From Candidatus Peregrinibacteria bacterium (GTDB lineage: Bacteria; Patescibacteriota; Gracilibacteria; UM-FILTER-43-11), in contig JAFGTE010000008.1 of the NCBI GenBank assembly GCA_016934215.1, positions 1-35,032 on the forward strand: a stretch of 35,032 nt of DNA. Direction: 5' to 3'. A program made the translations under genes and the position numbers. Within the stretch, counting starts at the first letter, position 1, and each line of letters begins with the position of its first letter. Below the pieces are notes generated by a model. That model did not search any database. It was not told the origin of the DNA and was given only the letters and a program-made list of their open reading frames with translations. This document shows, piece by piece, positions 15,452-23,861 of the stretch.

Positions 15452-16764
15452 GAAAACCGAAACCTCTCGCCAATCTGATAAACATCTCCTGCGCCCATGG
15501 TCACAATCAGATCGCCGGATTGCGCTTCTTTTTTGAGCATTTCCCCGGTGGTGCCAAAGTCTTTTCCCCAGCGGCAGTCAGGGTGGTTTTTGCCGATACT
15601 TTCCACCAGTTTTTCCGCGGATATTTTCGTTTTATCTTCGTCTGTGTCGCGGGCCTCGAAGATATTGGGAATAATCACTAAATCAGCATCGGTAAATGCC
15701 TGGGTAAAGTGTCCCAAAAGTTCATGGGTACGGGAATACTGATGGGGCTGGAAGACGCAGATCAGCCGTCGTCCGTTGTATTTTTCTTTGAGAGCCTTTA
15801 GCGTTGCTTTTATTTCTGTCGGATGATGACCGTAATCATCAATAATAAGCACTCCGTCTTTTTCTCCTTTTACTTCCATACGGCGGGCGGTGCCGGTGAA
15901 ATTTTCGATTCCCCGGCGTGCCAGATTCATGTTTTCAGTTACCTGTTCGGCCGCTTTTAAAGCATGGCTGGCGTTGAGCTGATTGAATTTGCCGGGGATT
16001 TTTAAATTTAATTTTTCGCTTTTTGTTGCGCTGACAGCCATCTTTTTACCGGCGCAGGACTGGCTGACCGCTACGCAGTTCGGATCATCCGCATTAAAAA
16101 CCAGAAAGCCTTTTTTTGGGATTTTCTCCACCAGTTCCCGGTAGGCTGATACGTAATCTTTTTCGTTTTTGTAGTAGTCAATGTGCTCCAGTTCACAGTT
16201 TAAAAGTACCACCCCAAAAGGCTTAAAATTCAGGAAAGAACGGCGATATTCACAGCCCTCGGCTACCAGTAACTGGCTATGACCCATGCGGATGTTCCGG
16301 TTATCGAAAGCGGGTACCCGGCTTCCCACCACCACGGTCGGATCTTCTTTGGCGGAAATCAGGGCTTGGCCCAGCATGGCGGTGGTGGTGGTTTTTCCGT
16401 GTGTGCCTGCCACCACAATCGTCTTTTTATGTTCCGAAAGCTGGCCCAGAGCTTTAAAATAACTCAGTGTCGGCATCTGTTTTTTCTGCGCTTCCAGATA
16501 TTCGGGATTCGTATCTTTATTAATGGCTTCAGAATAAATCACGAGTTCAGCCAGCGGACTCAGATTTTCTTTTTTATGTCCGATACTGATTATGGCTCCC
16601 TCTTTTTTCAGGTTCTCAGTGGTGGGATTTTCGGCTATGTCAGAGCCACTCACTTTGAGTCCGTGAGCCATAGCCAGATAAGCCAACGCACTGATTCCGC
16701 TCCCTCCGATGCCGATGAAATGGATGTGTCTAAAATTGTCTAGCATTTCAAGTTCAGGTAACAT
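15448..16764 (-). CDS. murC: UDP-N-acetylmuramate--L-alanine ligase
   Basis: Adds L-Ala to UDP-MurNAc, the first amino-acid step of the peptidoglycan peptide, using ATP. It shows HFIGIGGSGISALA for UDP binding, the P-loop VVAGTHGKTTTTAML, the central block AEGCEYRRSFLNFKP (many MurC proteins have AEADESDASF there) and the C-terminal DDYGHHPTEI. An in-frame ATG at 16782 would overlap the divergent ftsB-like gene; ATGs at 16764 and 16743 are both possible. I list 16764; 16743 fits the usual family N-terminus slightly better. Its 3' end overlaps the convergent gene by four bases. murD is about 17 kb away. Confidence 0.93.
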   Translation of the reverse strand: MLPELEMLDNFRHIHFIGIGGSGISALAYLAMAHGLKVSGSDIAENPTTENLKKEGAIISIGHKKENLSPLAELVIYSEAINKDTNPEYLEAQKKQMPTLSYFKALGQLSEHKKTIVVAGTHGKTTTTAMLGQALISAKEDPTVVVGSRVPAFDNRNIRMGHSQLLVAEGCEYRRSFLNFKPFGVVLLNCELEHIDYYKNEKDYVSAYRELVEKIPKKGFLVFNADDPNCVAVSQSCAGKKMAVSATKSEKLNLKIPGKFNQLNASHALKAAEQVTENMNLARRGIENFTGTARRMEVKGEKDGVLIIDDYGHHPTEIKATLKALKEKYNGRRLICVFQPHQYSRTHELLGHFTQAFTDADLVIIPNIFEARDTDEDKTKISAEKLVESIGKNHPDCRWGKDFGTTGEMLKKEAQSGDLIVTMGAGDVYQIGERFRFS

Positions 16765-16773
16765 GTTAGCACT

Positions 16774-17259
16774 ATGATGCAACGAAAGTCATTCACATTT
16801 CAGGTGCTTATCATGGGAGGATTTTTCTTCTTTTTCTATATGTTTTTTTCACTGGCCACCTCTATTTATCGTGATTATAAATTAGAAACTGAAATCGAAG
16901 TTTTTAAAGGTGAAATTGAAGATCTGGCGGAACGGACTAATCAAAAACCATCTGACCTTAAATATCTTCAGTCAGAGGAATATAAAGACCGATATGCCAA
17001 GGAAAATCTGGGACTTTTAAATCCCGGAGAAAAGGTCATCATCCTTCCTGATCCGGATCAGGTAGTGGAGCAGGGGCCGGTTGAACTCATGACGGATATT
17101 CTTTCACCCGATTCGGTTTTAAATAAGCCGAATAATCAGCAATGGTGGGAATACTTTTTTGGCAATACTTTATCCGTTAATTCCGGTTCAGGGAATATCC
17201 CCAATCGTTTTTTTGAGATCGAAGAAACAGTCCCTGCGGGTTCCCCGGCAGAAATTTAG
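16774..17259 (+). CDS. ftsB: septum formation initiator (FtsB/DivIC family)
   Basis: Bitopic division protein that pairs with FtsL and FtsQ at the septum. The 161 residues comprise a short basic start, a membrane span (about 10-30, rich in Phe), a coiled coil (about 32-58, DYKLETEIEVFKGEIEDLAE), the family block YAKENLGLLNPGEKVIILP, and a polar C-terminal extension of about 60 residues that short FtsB proteins lack. The start may be at either of two adjacent ATGs (16774 or 16777). It is divergent from murC with only about 10 bases between starts, so promoters must lie inside coding sequence. Its TAG stop directly abuts the 3' end of the convergent tRNA gene. Confidence 0.85.
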   Translation: MMQRKSFTFQVLIMGGFFFFFYMFFSLATSIYRDYKLETEIEVFKGEIEDLAERTNQKPSDLKYLQSEEYKDRYAKENLGLLNPGEKVIILPDPDQVVEQGPVELMTDILSPDSVLNKPNNQQWWEYFFGNTLSVNSGSGNIPNRFFEIEETVPAGSPAEI

Positions 17260-17334
<75 letters not shown>

Positions 17335-17368
17335 CGAGGCATTATACGGATTTGTTGTTTTAAATCAA

Positions 17369-17640
17369 CTAAATAATGCCTTTTCTTTTTAGTTCATCAC
17401 GACCCTTTCCGCTTTTCAGCTCCCTTTCTCTACACATAGCTTCTGAGCGAGCAGGATGCGGTTCATAGTGTATGAGATGCCAATTTTTTTCTCTGGATGT
17501 CCAAAAAGAAGCACCTTTCCTGTGGGATATGTTTTTTTGTACTTTGCAGCGATTTACATCTATGGTTAACGGGCGGTATCAAATTGGTATAAAGTTGGTA
17601 CATCAGTTTTTACTTTGGAATTTAATATATCCAGACCAGC
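17369..17640 (-). pseudogene. decayed GIY-YIG nuclease
   Basis: Translating the minus strand, the frame ending in the TAG at 17371-17369 gives the C-terminal half of a UPF0213/GIY-YIG endonuclease. It reads DVNRCKVQKN, then KGASFWTSREKNW, the block HLIHYEPHPARSEAMCRERE and LKSGKGRDELKRKGII. These correspond to the family pattern DLxxRLxxHN, GA/STK, LIYYE, AxxREK and LKxGxGxxxLK. Upstream the frame is broken by two TGA codons (17581-17579 and 17605-17603) and the GIY-YIG core is not cleanly readable, although WSGYIKFQSKN hints at it. There is no start codon. No functional product is expected. Confidence 0.75.
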
Positions 17641-17651
17641 GGTTTGTGATA

Positions 17652-17679
17652 TTGACAAATGATAATATAAGTATATAAT
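17652..17679 (+). promoter_or_regulatory. consensus sigma-70 promoter for the HAD gene
   Basis: TTGACA (17652-17657), a 16-base spacer and TATAAT (17674-17679) match both consensus hexamers exactly. Initiation near 17686 would leave a leader of about 25 bases before the ATG at 17710. Confidence 0.75.
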
Positions 17680-17709
17680 ATTCTTCCTTGTTTTATTAAT
17701 TTATCTTTA

Positions 17710-18903
17710 ATGTCAGAACCTCGTTTCTACAGTCACAACAGCGTTTATCGTCAGGAAGGTGAAGATTACCCGACTTATTCCCTGGATGAAATTCAGGCCC
17801 GTTATCTGCCTGATATTAAGAAAGATGGAATAGTAGCTTCCGACATGGATGGTTCGATGTTCTACAATGATCTGGGGATTCACGTTTTTTTGGAGCAATT
17901 ATCTCAGCCTCAGGGGTGGGTGAAAGATCCGGGTGAGTTTGCCAGACTTCTCACGCCTGATAGTTATCAAGTGATTTTGAAAATGGCTCTTGCCGGTCAG
18001 GTGAAAGATATTTCCAGAGAACAAGCCGAAATTTATGTAAAATTGAGGGATGATTGTATTGATCTTTATAAGGCTATTTATGCGGTAAAAAGAAAACGCC
18101 TTACCATTGAGAACCCCTTAGTCAATGAATTTGCCCGTAAGATGCTTGAGCTGGATCGAATGGGCATGGAAATGGAACAGGTTTTTATGATCGGGAATGA
18201 TGGCCAGATCCTTAGTCGCACCCGTTTTTTCGTAGAGCATAATCCCTGGATGGTAACACAAATCACTACTGCTGCTATGCGCTCCCATGAAAATGGAGGT
18301 CGTTATGTAGATCTAAAAGTATATCCAAAAAATGACGCAGTTGCTGAACAACGAATAAGCGAACATGATTTGGAACCCCTAAGATACGACAAACAAATTG
18401 TAGTTGTTGAAGGAACCCGACACATTATTCAGAATCTTTTTGATCATGGTAATGGAGTGCCGGTTCGTATTGTCACTACAAATCTGAAAGATATTGCGGA
18501 AGCTGCTATAGAAGCCTCCCCCTATTATAAGGGCCTTCTTGATCAGGATTGTGATGGAAAAAGTCCGATTCTTGCTTCTAAACTGGTGCGCAATGATTAT
18601 GGAAAAATGGGGCAGAATTTTTGGAAGCTGCCGATCCTTGGTGGTGTCAAGGGGGTCATGCTACGAGATTTAGAAGAAAAAATGAAACGTAAAGTAAGAG
18701 TGGCTATTGCTGATTCACCCACTAATGATGGAGCTATGGTGACCCTTACTCTTCGCAATGGTGGCGTGGCATTTTTTGTAAGAAAATATCAGGAAGCTTT
18801 TGAAGAGACCCGAAACAGATTTAAAGTTCTTATCGATGGCCCTGAAGGTGTCCGCAGGTCAACAGGGGATAAGGATGTAGGCGATCGAATTTTTTACGTC
18901 TAA
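17710..18903 (+). CDS. HAD-superfamily hydrolase, substrate unknown
   Basis: A 397-residue cytoplasmic protein with haloacid-dehalogenase motifs. Motif I is D45-M-D47-G in VASDMDGSMF, where Asp45 would form the aspartyl-phosphate and Asp47 act as acid/base. Motif II is the Thr pair in VRIVTTNLKD. Motif III is probably the Lys in ILASKLVRND or GVKGVML, and motif IV is IADSPTNDGAM. Between motifs I and II there are about 200 residues, a large cap. The general scheme resembles phosphoserine-phosphatase-like enzymes, but the protein is longer and the substrate cannot be named. It is a single gene with its own consensus promoter. A weak hairpin terminator may follow its stop. Confidence 0.8.
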   Translation: MSEPRFYSHNSVYRQEGEDYPTYSLDEIQARYLPDIKKDGIVASDMDGSMFYNDLGIHVFLEQLSQPQGWVKDPGEFARLLTPDSYQVILKMALAGQVKDISREQAEIYVKLRDDCIDLYKAIYAVKRKRLTIENPLVNEFARKMLELDRMGMEMEQVFMIGNDGQILSRTRFFVEHNPWMVTQITTAAMRSHENGGRYVDLKVYPKNDAVAEQRISEHDLEPLRYDKQIVVVEGTRHIIQNLFDHGNGVPVRIVTTNLKDIAEAAIEASPYYKGLLDQDCDGKSPILASKLVRNDYGKMGQNFWKLPILGGVKGVMLRDLEEKMKRKVRVAIADSPTNDGAMVTLTLRNGGVAFFVRKYQEAFEETRNRFKVLIDGPEGVRRSTGDKDVGDRIFYV

Positions 18904-18965
18904 GATGACTATAATGGACAGGATGTTTAGGTGCTAATTTGAACCCGACAACTTGACACATTAAG

Positions 18966-18994
18966 CCCTTTATTTAGACAAAGGGTCATTTTTG
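18966..18994 (+). terminator. weak candidate terminator after the HAD gene
   Basis: CCCTTT (18966-18971) and AAAGGG (18980-18985) form a 6-base stem with an 8-base loop, followed by TCATTTTTG. The stem is short and the U-run interrupted. It could instead be part of the control region of the S-layer gene, since the loop contains one of the repeated TAGACA motifs. Confidence 0.35.
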
Positions 18995-19043
18995 ACATAT
19001 TTGTCTTTTTTCGCAAGCAAAAATATGAAACAAATGTCTAAAT
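18972..19043. repeat. inverted repeat ATTTAGACA / TGTCTAAAT upstream of the S-layer gene
   Basis: A perfect 9-base inverted repeat occupies 18972-18980 and 19035-19043. AGACAAA (18976-18982) and TTTGTCT (19000-19006) form a second, overlapping pair. TTGACA occurs at 18953 and 18992, but without a convincing -10 element at standard spacing. This may be the promoter and operator area of the S-layer gene. Confidence 0.4.
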
Positions 19044-19080
19044 AAACAGTTATATATGGCGAACATAAGGGAATTCTGAT

Positions 19081-19314
19081 AACCTGTCGGAGAATAGTTA
19101 AAAATCCGGGAAAGGCTTAGTATAAGCCCCGCAGGCATGGAAAGTAGACATGACTTCATCTTAAAAAAGGTGGCGTCGTGCCTGCGCGTCATGCTGTGCA
19201 AGAGGCGCTGATCCTTAACAACATAGGAGGTAGACACGGGATCTAATGTCTATCTAAACTAATCGAGATCCCGCTTTGCGGGATTACAATTTCGGCCATT
19301 ATATTTATTGGCCG
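19081..19314 (+). ncRNA. structured leader RNA of the S-layer gene, or free-standing small RNA
   Basis: This gene-free segment holds several perfect complementary blocks. Hairpin GGCTTA-gta-TAAGCC occupies 19114-19128. Stem CGCAGGCA/TGCCTGCG joins 19130-19137 to 19179-19186; its loop contains CATGAC (19149-19154), which pairs with GTCATG (19188-19193) beyond the stem and gives a possible H-type pseudoknot. TAGACA/TGTCTA (19231-19236 with 19247-19252) encloses CGGGATCT (19237-19244), complementary to AGATCCCG (19266-19273), a second pseudoknot geometry. That last strand can alternatively form ATCCCGC-ttt-GCGGGAT (19268-19284). CGGCCA/TGGCCG closes a hairpin at 19293-19314. I could not match it to tmRNA, RNase P, SRP, 6S or a known riboswitch. 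The remaining 19315-19457 shows no gene. Confidence 0.4.
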
Positions 19315-19457
19315 CATAGGGCGGCGCAGTCTCGGCGCGCTCTATACCTATTTTTATATTGCGAAGAAATTCAGGCTCTTTTGTTTAAGGCAATCGAACG
19401 CCATTTATTAGTAATTAAACTTCGCGACCTTTTTATTAACTAATACCCATACAAATT

Positions 19458-22400
19458 ATGGATATTGCTCTTAAGTTGAAACGAGCTGTGGCTACGTTGG
19501 CAGCTGGCGCACTTTTTGTGTCTTCTGCTGGTGTTGCTATCGCTCAGACGTTCAACGACGTACCTACCGATGCTTGGTATTACGATTACGTTGAACAACT
19601 AGTCGACGATGGAGTGATTGATGTTGCGGACAATTATCGTCCTGCTGACGCACTCAATCGTGCCGAACTAGTAAAGATTGCTATCACGGCAATCGACGGG
19701 CTGGCTGGCTATGAAGCTCCTGCCACCCCAACTTTTGACGACGTCCCTGCTGACGCATGGTTCTTCGACTATGTCGAAGCTGCTGTCCAGCTCGGAATCG
19801 TCAACGGTTATACCGATGCCAGCGGTAACCTTACCGGTTACTTTGGTCCTGGCGACACGGTAAACCGTGCTGCCGCTACCAAGATCCTGGTCAACGCTTT
19901 CAGCGTTCCAACTGATCTTGATCCAGGCAGTGTATTCCCAGATGTAAAATCCGGCGACTGGTTCCATGACTATGTTATTACCGCTTACAACCAGAGTGTT
20001 TTAGACGGTTATGACAATGGTTACTTCGGACCAGCTGACGCTGTGACTCGTGCTCAGGTTGCAAAGCTTGTCGTTAACTCTCAGAACCCTGTAGAAAGGG
20101 CTGTTTCCGGTGAGGGTGAGGGCGAAGGCGAAGGCGTAGGTGAATCAGAAGGAGATATTGAAGTATCTCTGAACGATGACACAGCCGCTTCTTCTACTCT
20201 TCCTCTTAGTGCTAACGGTGTAGCGCTTGCTTCCTTCGACGTTACTGCTGATCAGGATGACGTTTATGTTTCTCAGCTGGTTGTCACCCGTGGTGGTGTC
20301 GGTCAGGCTGATGACTGGGCAAACCTTTATCTTTACGACGGTGCACAACGTTTAACCACGGGTCGAACCGTTAACAACGACACCAACACCGCTACCTTCC
20401 CTCTTAAATTAACAGTTGAGGCTGGTACGACTACCACCCTTACTTTAGTTGGTGATGTTTCCGCTACCGCTCTTGGTTCTAACCAGCACTATTTCTATAT
20501 TGCTTCTGCCGCTAACGTGACGAGTAACGCTCAGTCTGTCAGCGGTGACTTCCCGGTTGCCGGTAACACCTTCACCATGGGTAGCGTTTCTGTTAACACC
20601 GTTACGACGGCTCCCGGAACCGCTCCTTCTAAGGTCACTATTGGTGCAGCTGATGCTGAAATTGCCAGTGTTAAATTAACCGCTGGCGCTCAAAACGACA
20701 TTGCTCTTCATCAGCTCGCTCTGACCAACGGAGGAAGCCTTTCTTCTGAAAAACTCGTTAACCTCCGCCTGCTCCGCGGTACCGACGAAGTCGCTACGGC
20801 TGACGGTTTTGTAGGTGACGTTGTTACTTTCGTCCTCGACACTCCTTATGTCATCGACGAAGGTCAGACAAAAACTTTCTACGTTAACGCTGATATCGAC
20901 GGTGGTCGTTCTTCCGACACTATTATCCTTTATCTCGATGAAGACACCGATGTGATTGCTGTTGACCAGCAATATGGTTTCGGTGCTGCTGTTACTAATA
21001 ACTTCACTCAGGCTTTGGCTAACATAGTCGCGCTTGAGGGCGGTGATGTAACGGTTGTTGATAACGGTCCTGCCGCTTCTCAGATCGCGCAGAACGCTAC
21101 CAACATCGAGCTTCTGAACTTCTCTATGACGGCTGCCCGTGACCTCACGGTCCGCGACACCTTCATTCAGATCGATATTCAGGATCAGGCTAGTGGCACA
21201 GGACCTGATGTAACTACTATCGGTACTGATACTGCTGCTATCACTGGTGCTGCTATCAATACAGCAGGCAACTTCTGTGTTGTTGATGACACAGGTTTCG
21301 TTGTTGGTGATATGCTCCAGATTGCAACTGCTGCCGGTACAGAGTACGCTATTATTTCAGCTATTGATTTAAATAACTCTGGTGCTGGTGCTCCTTGTGC
21401 TGCCGGTACTGATGATGAGATCACTACGAACTCTACCACCGGTTCCACCATTGCTAACGGTGCCGCTATTAACGAAGTCAACCCATACGACTACGTTAAG
21501 AACGTCAAGTTGGTTGATCTTGATTCAGGAAGCACCTTGGCTGGTCCTATGACCGATGCCAACGCTGGCGCAACTCTCGTTGAGGGTGGTGCAGGTGTTC
21601 CTGATTCTTATAACAAGGTTCACAGCGAAGATTACGAACTCACCGGTAGTGATACCAGTCATCTTTCTGTACAGGCTGACCTTGACCAGAACATGGCTTC
21701 CGGTTACCAGGTGCGTGCTCAGGTACGCTACTCTGATGGCGTAAGCGCTTCTTCTTACATCAAAGATCTGGCTGCTAATGAGTTCGTGACCACTTCTAAT
21801 GTTATCGGTGCTGGTGCTACGGCACTTGCCGGTGACTTTATGATCACTGCCAGTAACAGCCTGGCTGTTTCTAAGGCCGCTACGCCAACTTCACAAAGTT
21901 ATGTGAAGGGTGACACCAACGTTCCAACGATCGGTATAGCTCTGGCTGCCGGTGATGCCGGTGATATTCTTCTAAAACGCCTGAGTGTACGTATTTACGC
22001 TGACGACGATGGTGTTATGGATGATATTGGTGCTACGACTCCTTCTGGTGATATTGCCGCTGACACTCTTGTTTCCAGTATTACCCTTTATGACGGCAAC
22101 GATGTTGTCGCAGGTCCAGAAAGTCTGAACCTGGTTGATACCGGCGCAGCCGGATTTGTTGCTGAAACCGGTGATTACTACCGTGCTCAGTTCGATGATC
22201 TTGACATCATGATCGATGCCGGTGCTACCAAGACTCTGACGGCTAAAGTCAACCTTCTGAACACGGCTACCGCTCAGATGTATCTGGCACTTGATGTCAA
22301 TCCATCTGCTGATATCATCGCTGAAGATGATGATGCTAATACCATTGTCGCTTCCGGTGGTCAGCTCAATTACGCTTCTGCGCCAAATCCACTTATCACC

Positions 22401-23720
22401 ATCCTGACTTCCGGTGGTCTGCAGGCTTACGCAGAAGGTAACCCTGATGCTGATATTCTTGTTGCCGGTGCCAGTGAACAGCTCGTCGCTAAGTATCGTT
22501 TCCGTGCTAACGACGAAGACTTCCAGGTCAAAAAGCTGACCATTGCTAATGATAATGCAGCTACCAATGCTGTGTTCGGCAATGACCTTGATACAGGTCC
22601 CGCTGTTGCCAGCATTACCCTTAAATATCCTGATGTGAACGGTGTGACTCAGACCAAGACCAATCCTCTGTCTGGTGGCACGGCTAAGTTTGCCGGTATG
22701 GATTTCTATGTTCCTGCCGGTGAAGACGCCTTCCTGGAGGTTTACGCTAACGTAAACACGGCTGCTGCAGTCGGTGAGGCATTGTCCGGTCAGTCTTTCA
22801 GACTGGGTATCCAGAATATCAACAATGACATCACTACGTTCGAGGCTATCGGTCAGTCATCTTCTACCAACCTGAATTTTGGTGATACCGGCGGAGCTCT
22901 CGGTGAAACAACCAAAATTTCCAACTACACTGATATCAGTACCTTTGTTGTCCGTAAGACGGTACCTACGTTTGCTAACGTAAGCGCTTCTGAAAGTCTG
23001 GCAAACGGTATCAAGACCCTGATGAGCTTCAGCGTCACTGCTGACAGCGCTGGTCCGGTCAGTTTTGGTCGTATTGTTCTCAATGTCGATCAGGCTGATA
23101 GCGACGATGCCAGTCTCAATACTGCTAATTATCAGCTGTATCGGGGTTCCAGTCTGTTAAGTACTGTCAACATCTATGATTCTGTCGGAGATCTTTCTGC
23201 TGCCAGTCTTGGTGGTGCTGCTGCTGACCAGAATGAGGACGTTATTGTTTCCTTCAATTCAGAAGAATCAGTCAATGCAGGCTCAAGTCAGACGTACAGT
23301 CTGAAAGCGCTTGTCAGTGGTGCTGATTCTGATGACAGTGTTACAACGACAATTGTTACGGGTGATGAAGCTACTCCGGTTGCTGGTATTCTTGGAACAG
23401 CCGTTTGCGGTAATGCTAACGACAAACCATGTTCTACCGGTAACGCTAATACAGGTCAGATCTATGAAACAGCAGCCAACGAAGCTCTGTTCACGGCAAG
23501 CGCTACTGAATTCTCTGATACGAATACCGCTAACCGTAACATTATCTGGTCTGATAAGTCCGCTAAGAACCACGCTTACCCAGCTATTACAGCCGGCACG
23601 GTTACCGCTCCGGTTTCCGCTTCTGACTGGAACGCCAGTAACGAAGGTCCTTACGACTGGACAAACGGATATCTCTTAGATATCACCGAACTTGAACCTC
23701 ATACCCTTTCAAAGAACTAA
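19458..23720 (+). CDS. giant S-layer protein with three N-terminal SLH domains
   Basis: A 1420-residue secreted surface protein, presumably the main S-layer subunit. A signal peptide (1-30, ending VAIAQ) is followed by three SLH domains at about 31-90, 91-152 and 157-212 (starts TFNDVPTDAWYYDYV, TFDDVPADAWFFDYV and VFPDVKSGDWFHDYV), which should bind a wall-linked polymer. A Gly/Glu linker, GEGEGEGEGVGESEG, comes next, then about 1,150 residues of Thr/Ala/Asp/Gly-rich beta-sandwich repeats. One segment near 575-675 carries a Cys pair (NFCVVDD and GAPCAAG), and another Cys pair is near 1315-1325. The C-terminus has WSDKSAKNHA and a DWTNGYLLD block that I recall from other Patescibacteria surface proteins. 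Codons look strongly biased, as expected for high expression. The ATG lacks a Shine-Dalgarno sequence; a 554-base leader precedes it and a strong terminator follows. Confidence 0.92.
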   Translation: MDIALKLKRAVATLAAGALFVSSAGVAIAQTFNDVPTDAWYYDYVEQLVDDGVIDVADNYRPADALNRAELVKIAITAIDGLAGYEAPATPTFDDVPADAWFFDYVEAAVQLGIVNGYTDASGNLTGYFGPGDTVNRAAATKILVNAFSVPTDLDPGSVFPDVKSGDWFHDYVITAYNQSVLDGYDNGYFGPADAVTRAQVAKLVVNSQNPVERAVSGEGEGEGEGVGESEGDIEVSLNDDTAASSTLPLSANGVALASFDVTADQDDVYVSQLVVTRGGVGQADDWANLYLYDGAQRLTTGRTVNNDTNTATFPLKLTVEAGTTTTLTLVGDVSATALGSNQHYFYIASAANVTSNAQSVSGDFPVAGNTFTMGSVSVNTVTTAPGTAPSKVTIGAADAEIASVKLTAGAQNDIALHQLALTNGGSLSSEKLVNLRLLRGTDEVATADGFVGDVVTFVLDTPYVIDEGQTKTFYVNADIDGGRSSDTIILYLDEDTDVIAVDQQYGFGAAVTNNFTQALANIVALEGGDVTVVDNGPAASQIAQNATNIELLNFSMTAARDLTVRDTFIQIDIQDQASGTGPDVTTIGTDTAAITGAAINTAGNFCVVDDTGFVVGDMLQIATAAGTEYAIISAIDLNNSGAGAPCAAGTDDEITTNSTTGSTIANGAAINEVNPYDYVKNVKLVDLDSGSTLAGPMTDANAGATLVEGGAGVPDSYNKVHSEDYELTGSDTSHLSVQADLDQNMASGYQVRAQVRYSDGVSASSYIKDLAANEFVTTSNVIGAGATALAGDFMITASNSLAVSKAATPTSQSYVKGDTNVPTIGIALAAGDAGDILLKRLSVRIYADDDGVMDDIGATTPSGDIAADTLVSSITLYDGNDVVAGPESLNLVDTGAAGFVAETGDYYRAQFDDLDIMIDAGATKTLTAKVNLLNTATAQMYLALDVNPSADIIAEDDDANTIVASGGQLNYASAPNPLITILTSGGLQAYAEGNPDADILVAGASEQLVAKYRFRANDEDFQVKKLTIANDNAATNAVFGNDLDTGPAVASITLKYPDVNGVTQTKTNPLSGGTAKFAGMDFYVPAGEDAFLEVYANVNTAAAVGEALSGQSFRLGIQNINNDITTFEAIGQSSSTNLNFGDTGGALGETTKISNYTDISTFVVRKTVPTFANVSASESLANGIKTLMSFSVTADSAGPVSFGRIVLNVDQADSDDASLNTANYQLYRGSSLLSTVNIYDSVGDLSAASLGGAAADQNEDVIVSFNSEESVNAGSSQTYSLKALVSGADSDDSVTTTIVTGDEATPVAGILGTAVCGNANDKPCSTGNANTGQIYETAANEALFTASATEFSDTNTANRNIIWSDKSAKNHAYPAITAGTVTAPVSASDWNASNEGPYDWTNGYLLDITELEPHTLSKN

Positions 23721-23767
23721 TCACTAGCTTTTTGGAAGACTTGAATTTAGTTCAAGACCCCAACGAA

Positions 23768-23790
23768 CCCCCGCCCGGCGGGGGTTTTTT
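23768..23790 (+). terminator. strong intrinsic terminator of the S-layer gene
   Basis: CCCCCGC (23768-23774), a 3-base loop and GCGGGGG (23778-23784) form a perfect 7-bp G/C-rich stem, followed at once by six T (23785-23790). It lies 47 bases after the S-layer stop and is the clearest terminator in the window. Confidence 0.93.
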
Positions 23791-23861
23791 GGTGCGTGGG
23801 TTTTTTCAATGATTTCTGTTAGAATAAGGGTGTTATTTAAAGTTAATAAATTTCAGTCATT

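Noticed and set aside
18986-19237. 83-codon open frame on the minus strand within the S-layer leader
   Set aside because: It has no recognisable domain, covers the pairing blocks of the structured leader and looks like a chance frame.
19081-19314. tmRNA, RNase P RNA, SRP RNA or 6S RNA
   Set aside because: No tRNA-like T arm or tag frame, no GAGGAAAGTCC-type RNase P core, no SRP tetraloop domain, and no clear long 6S bubble.
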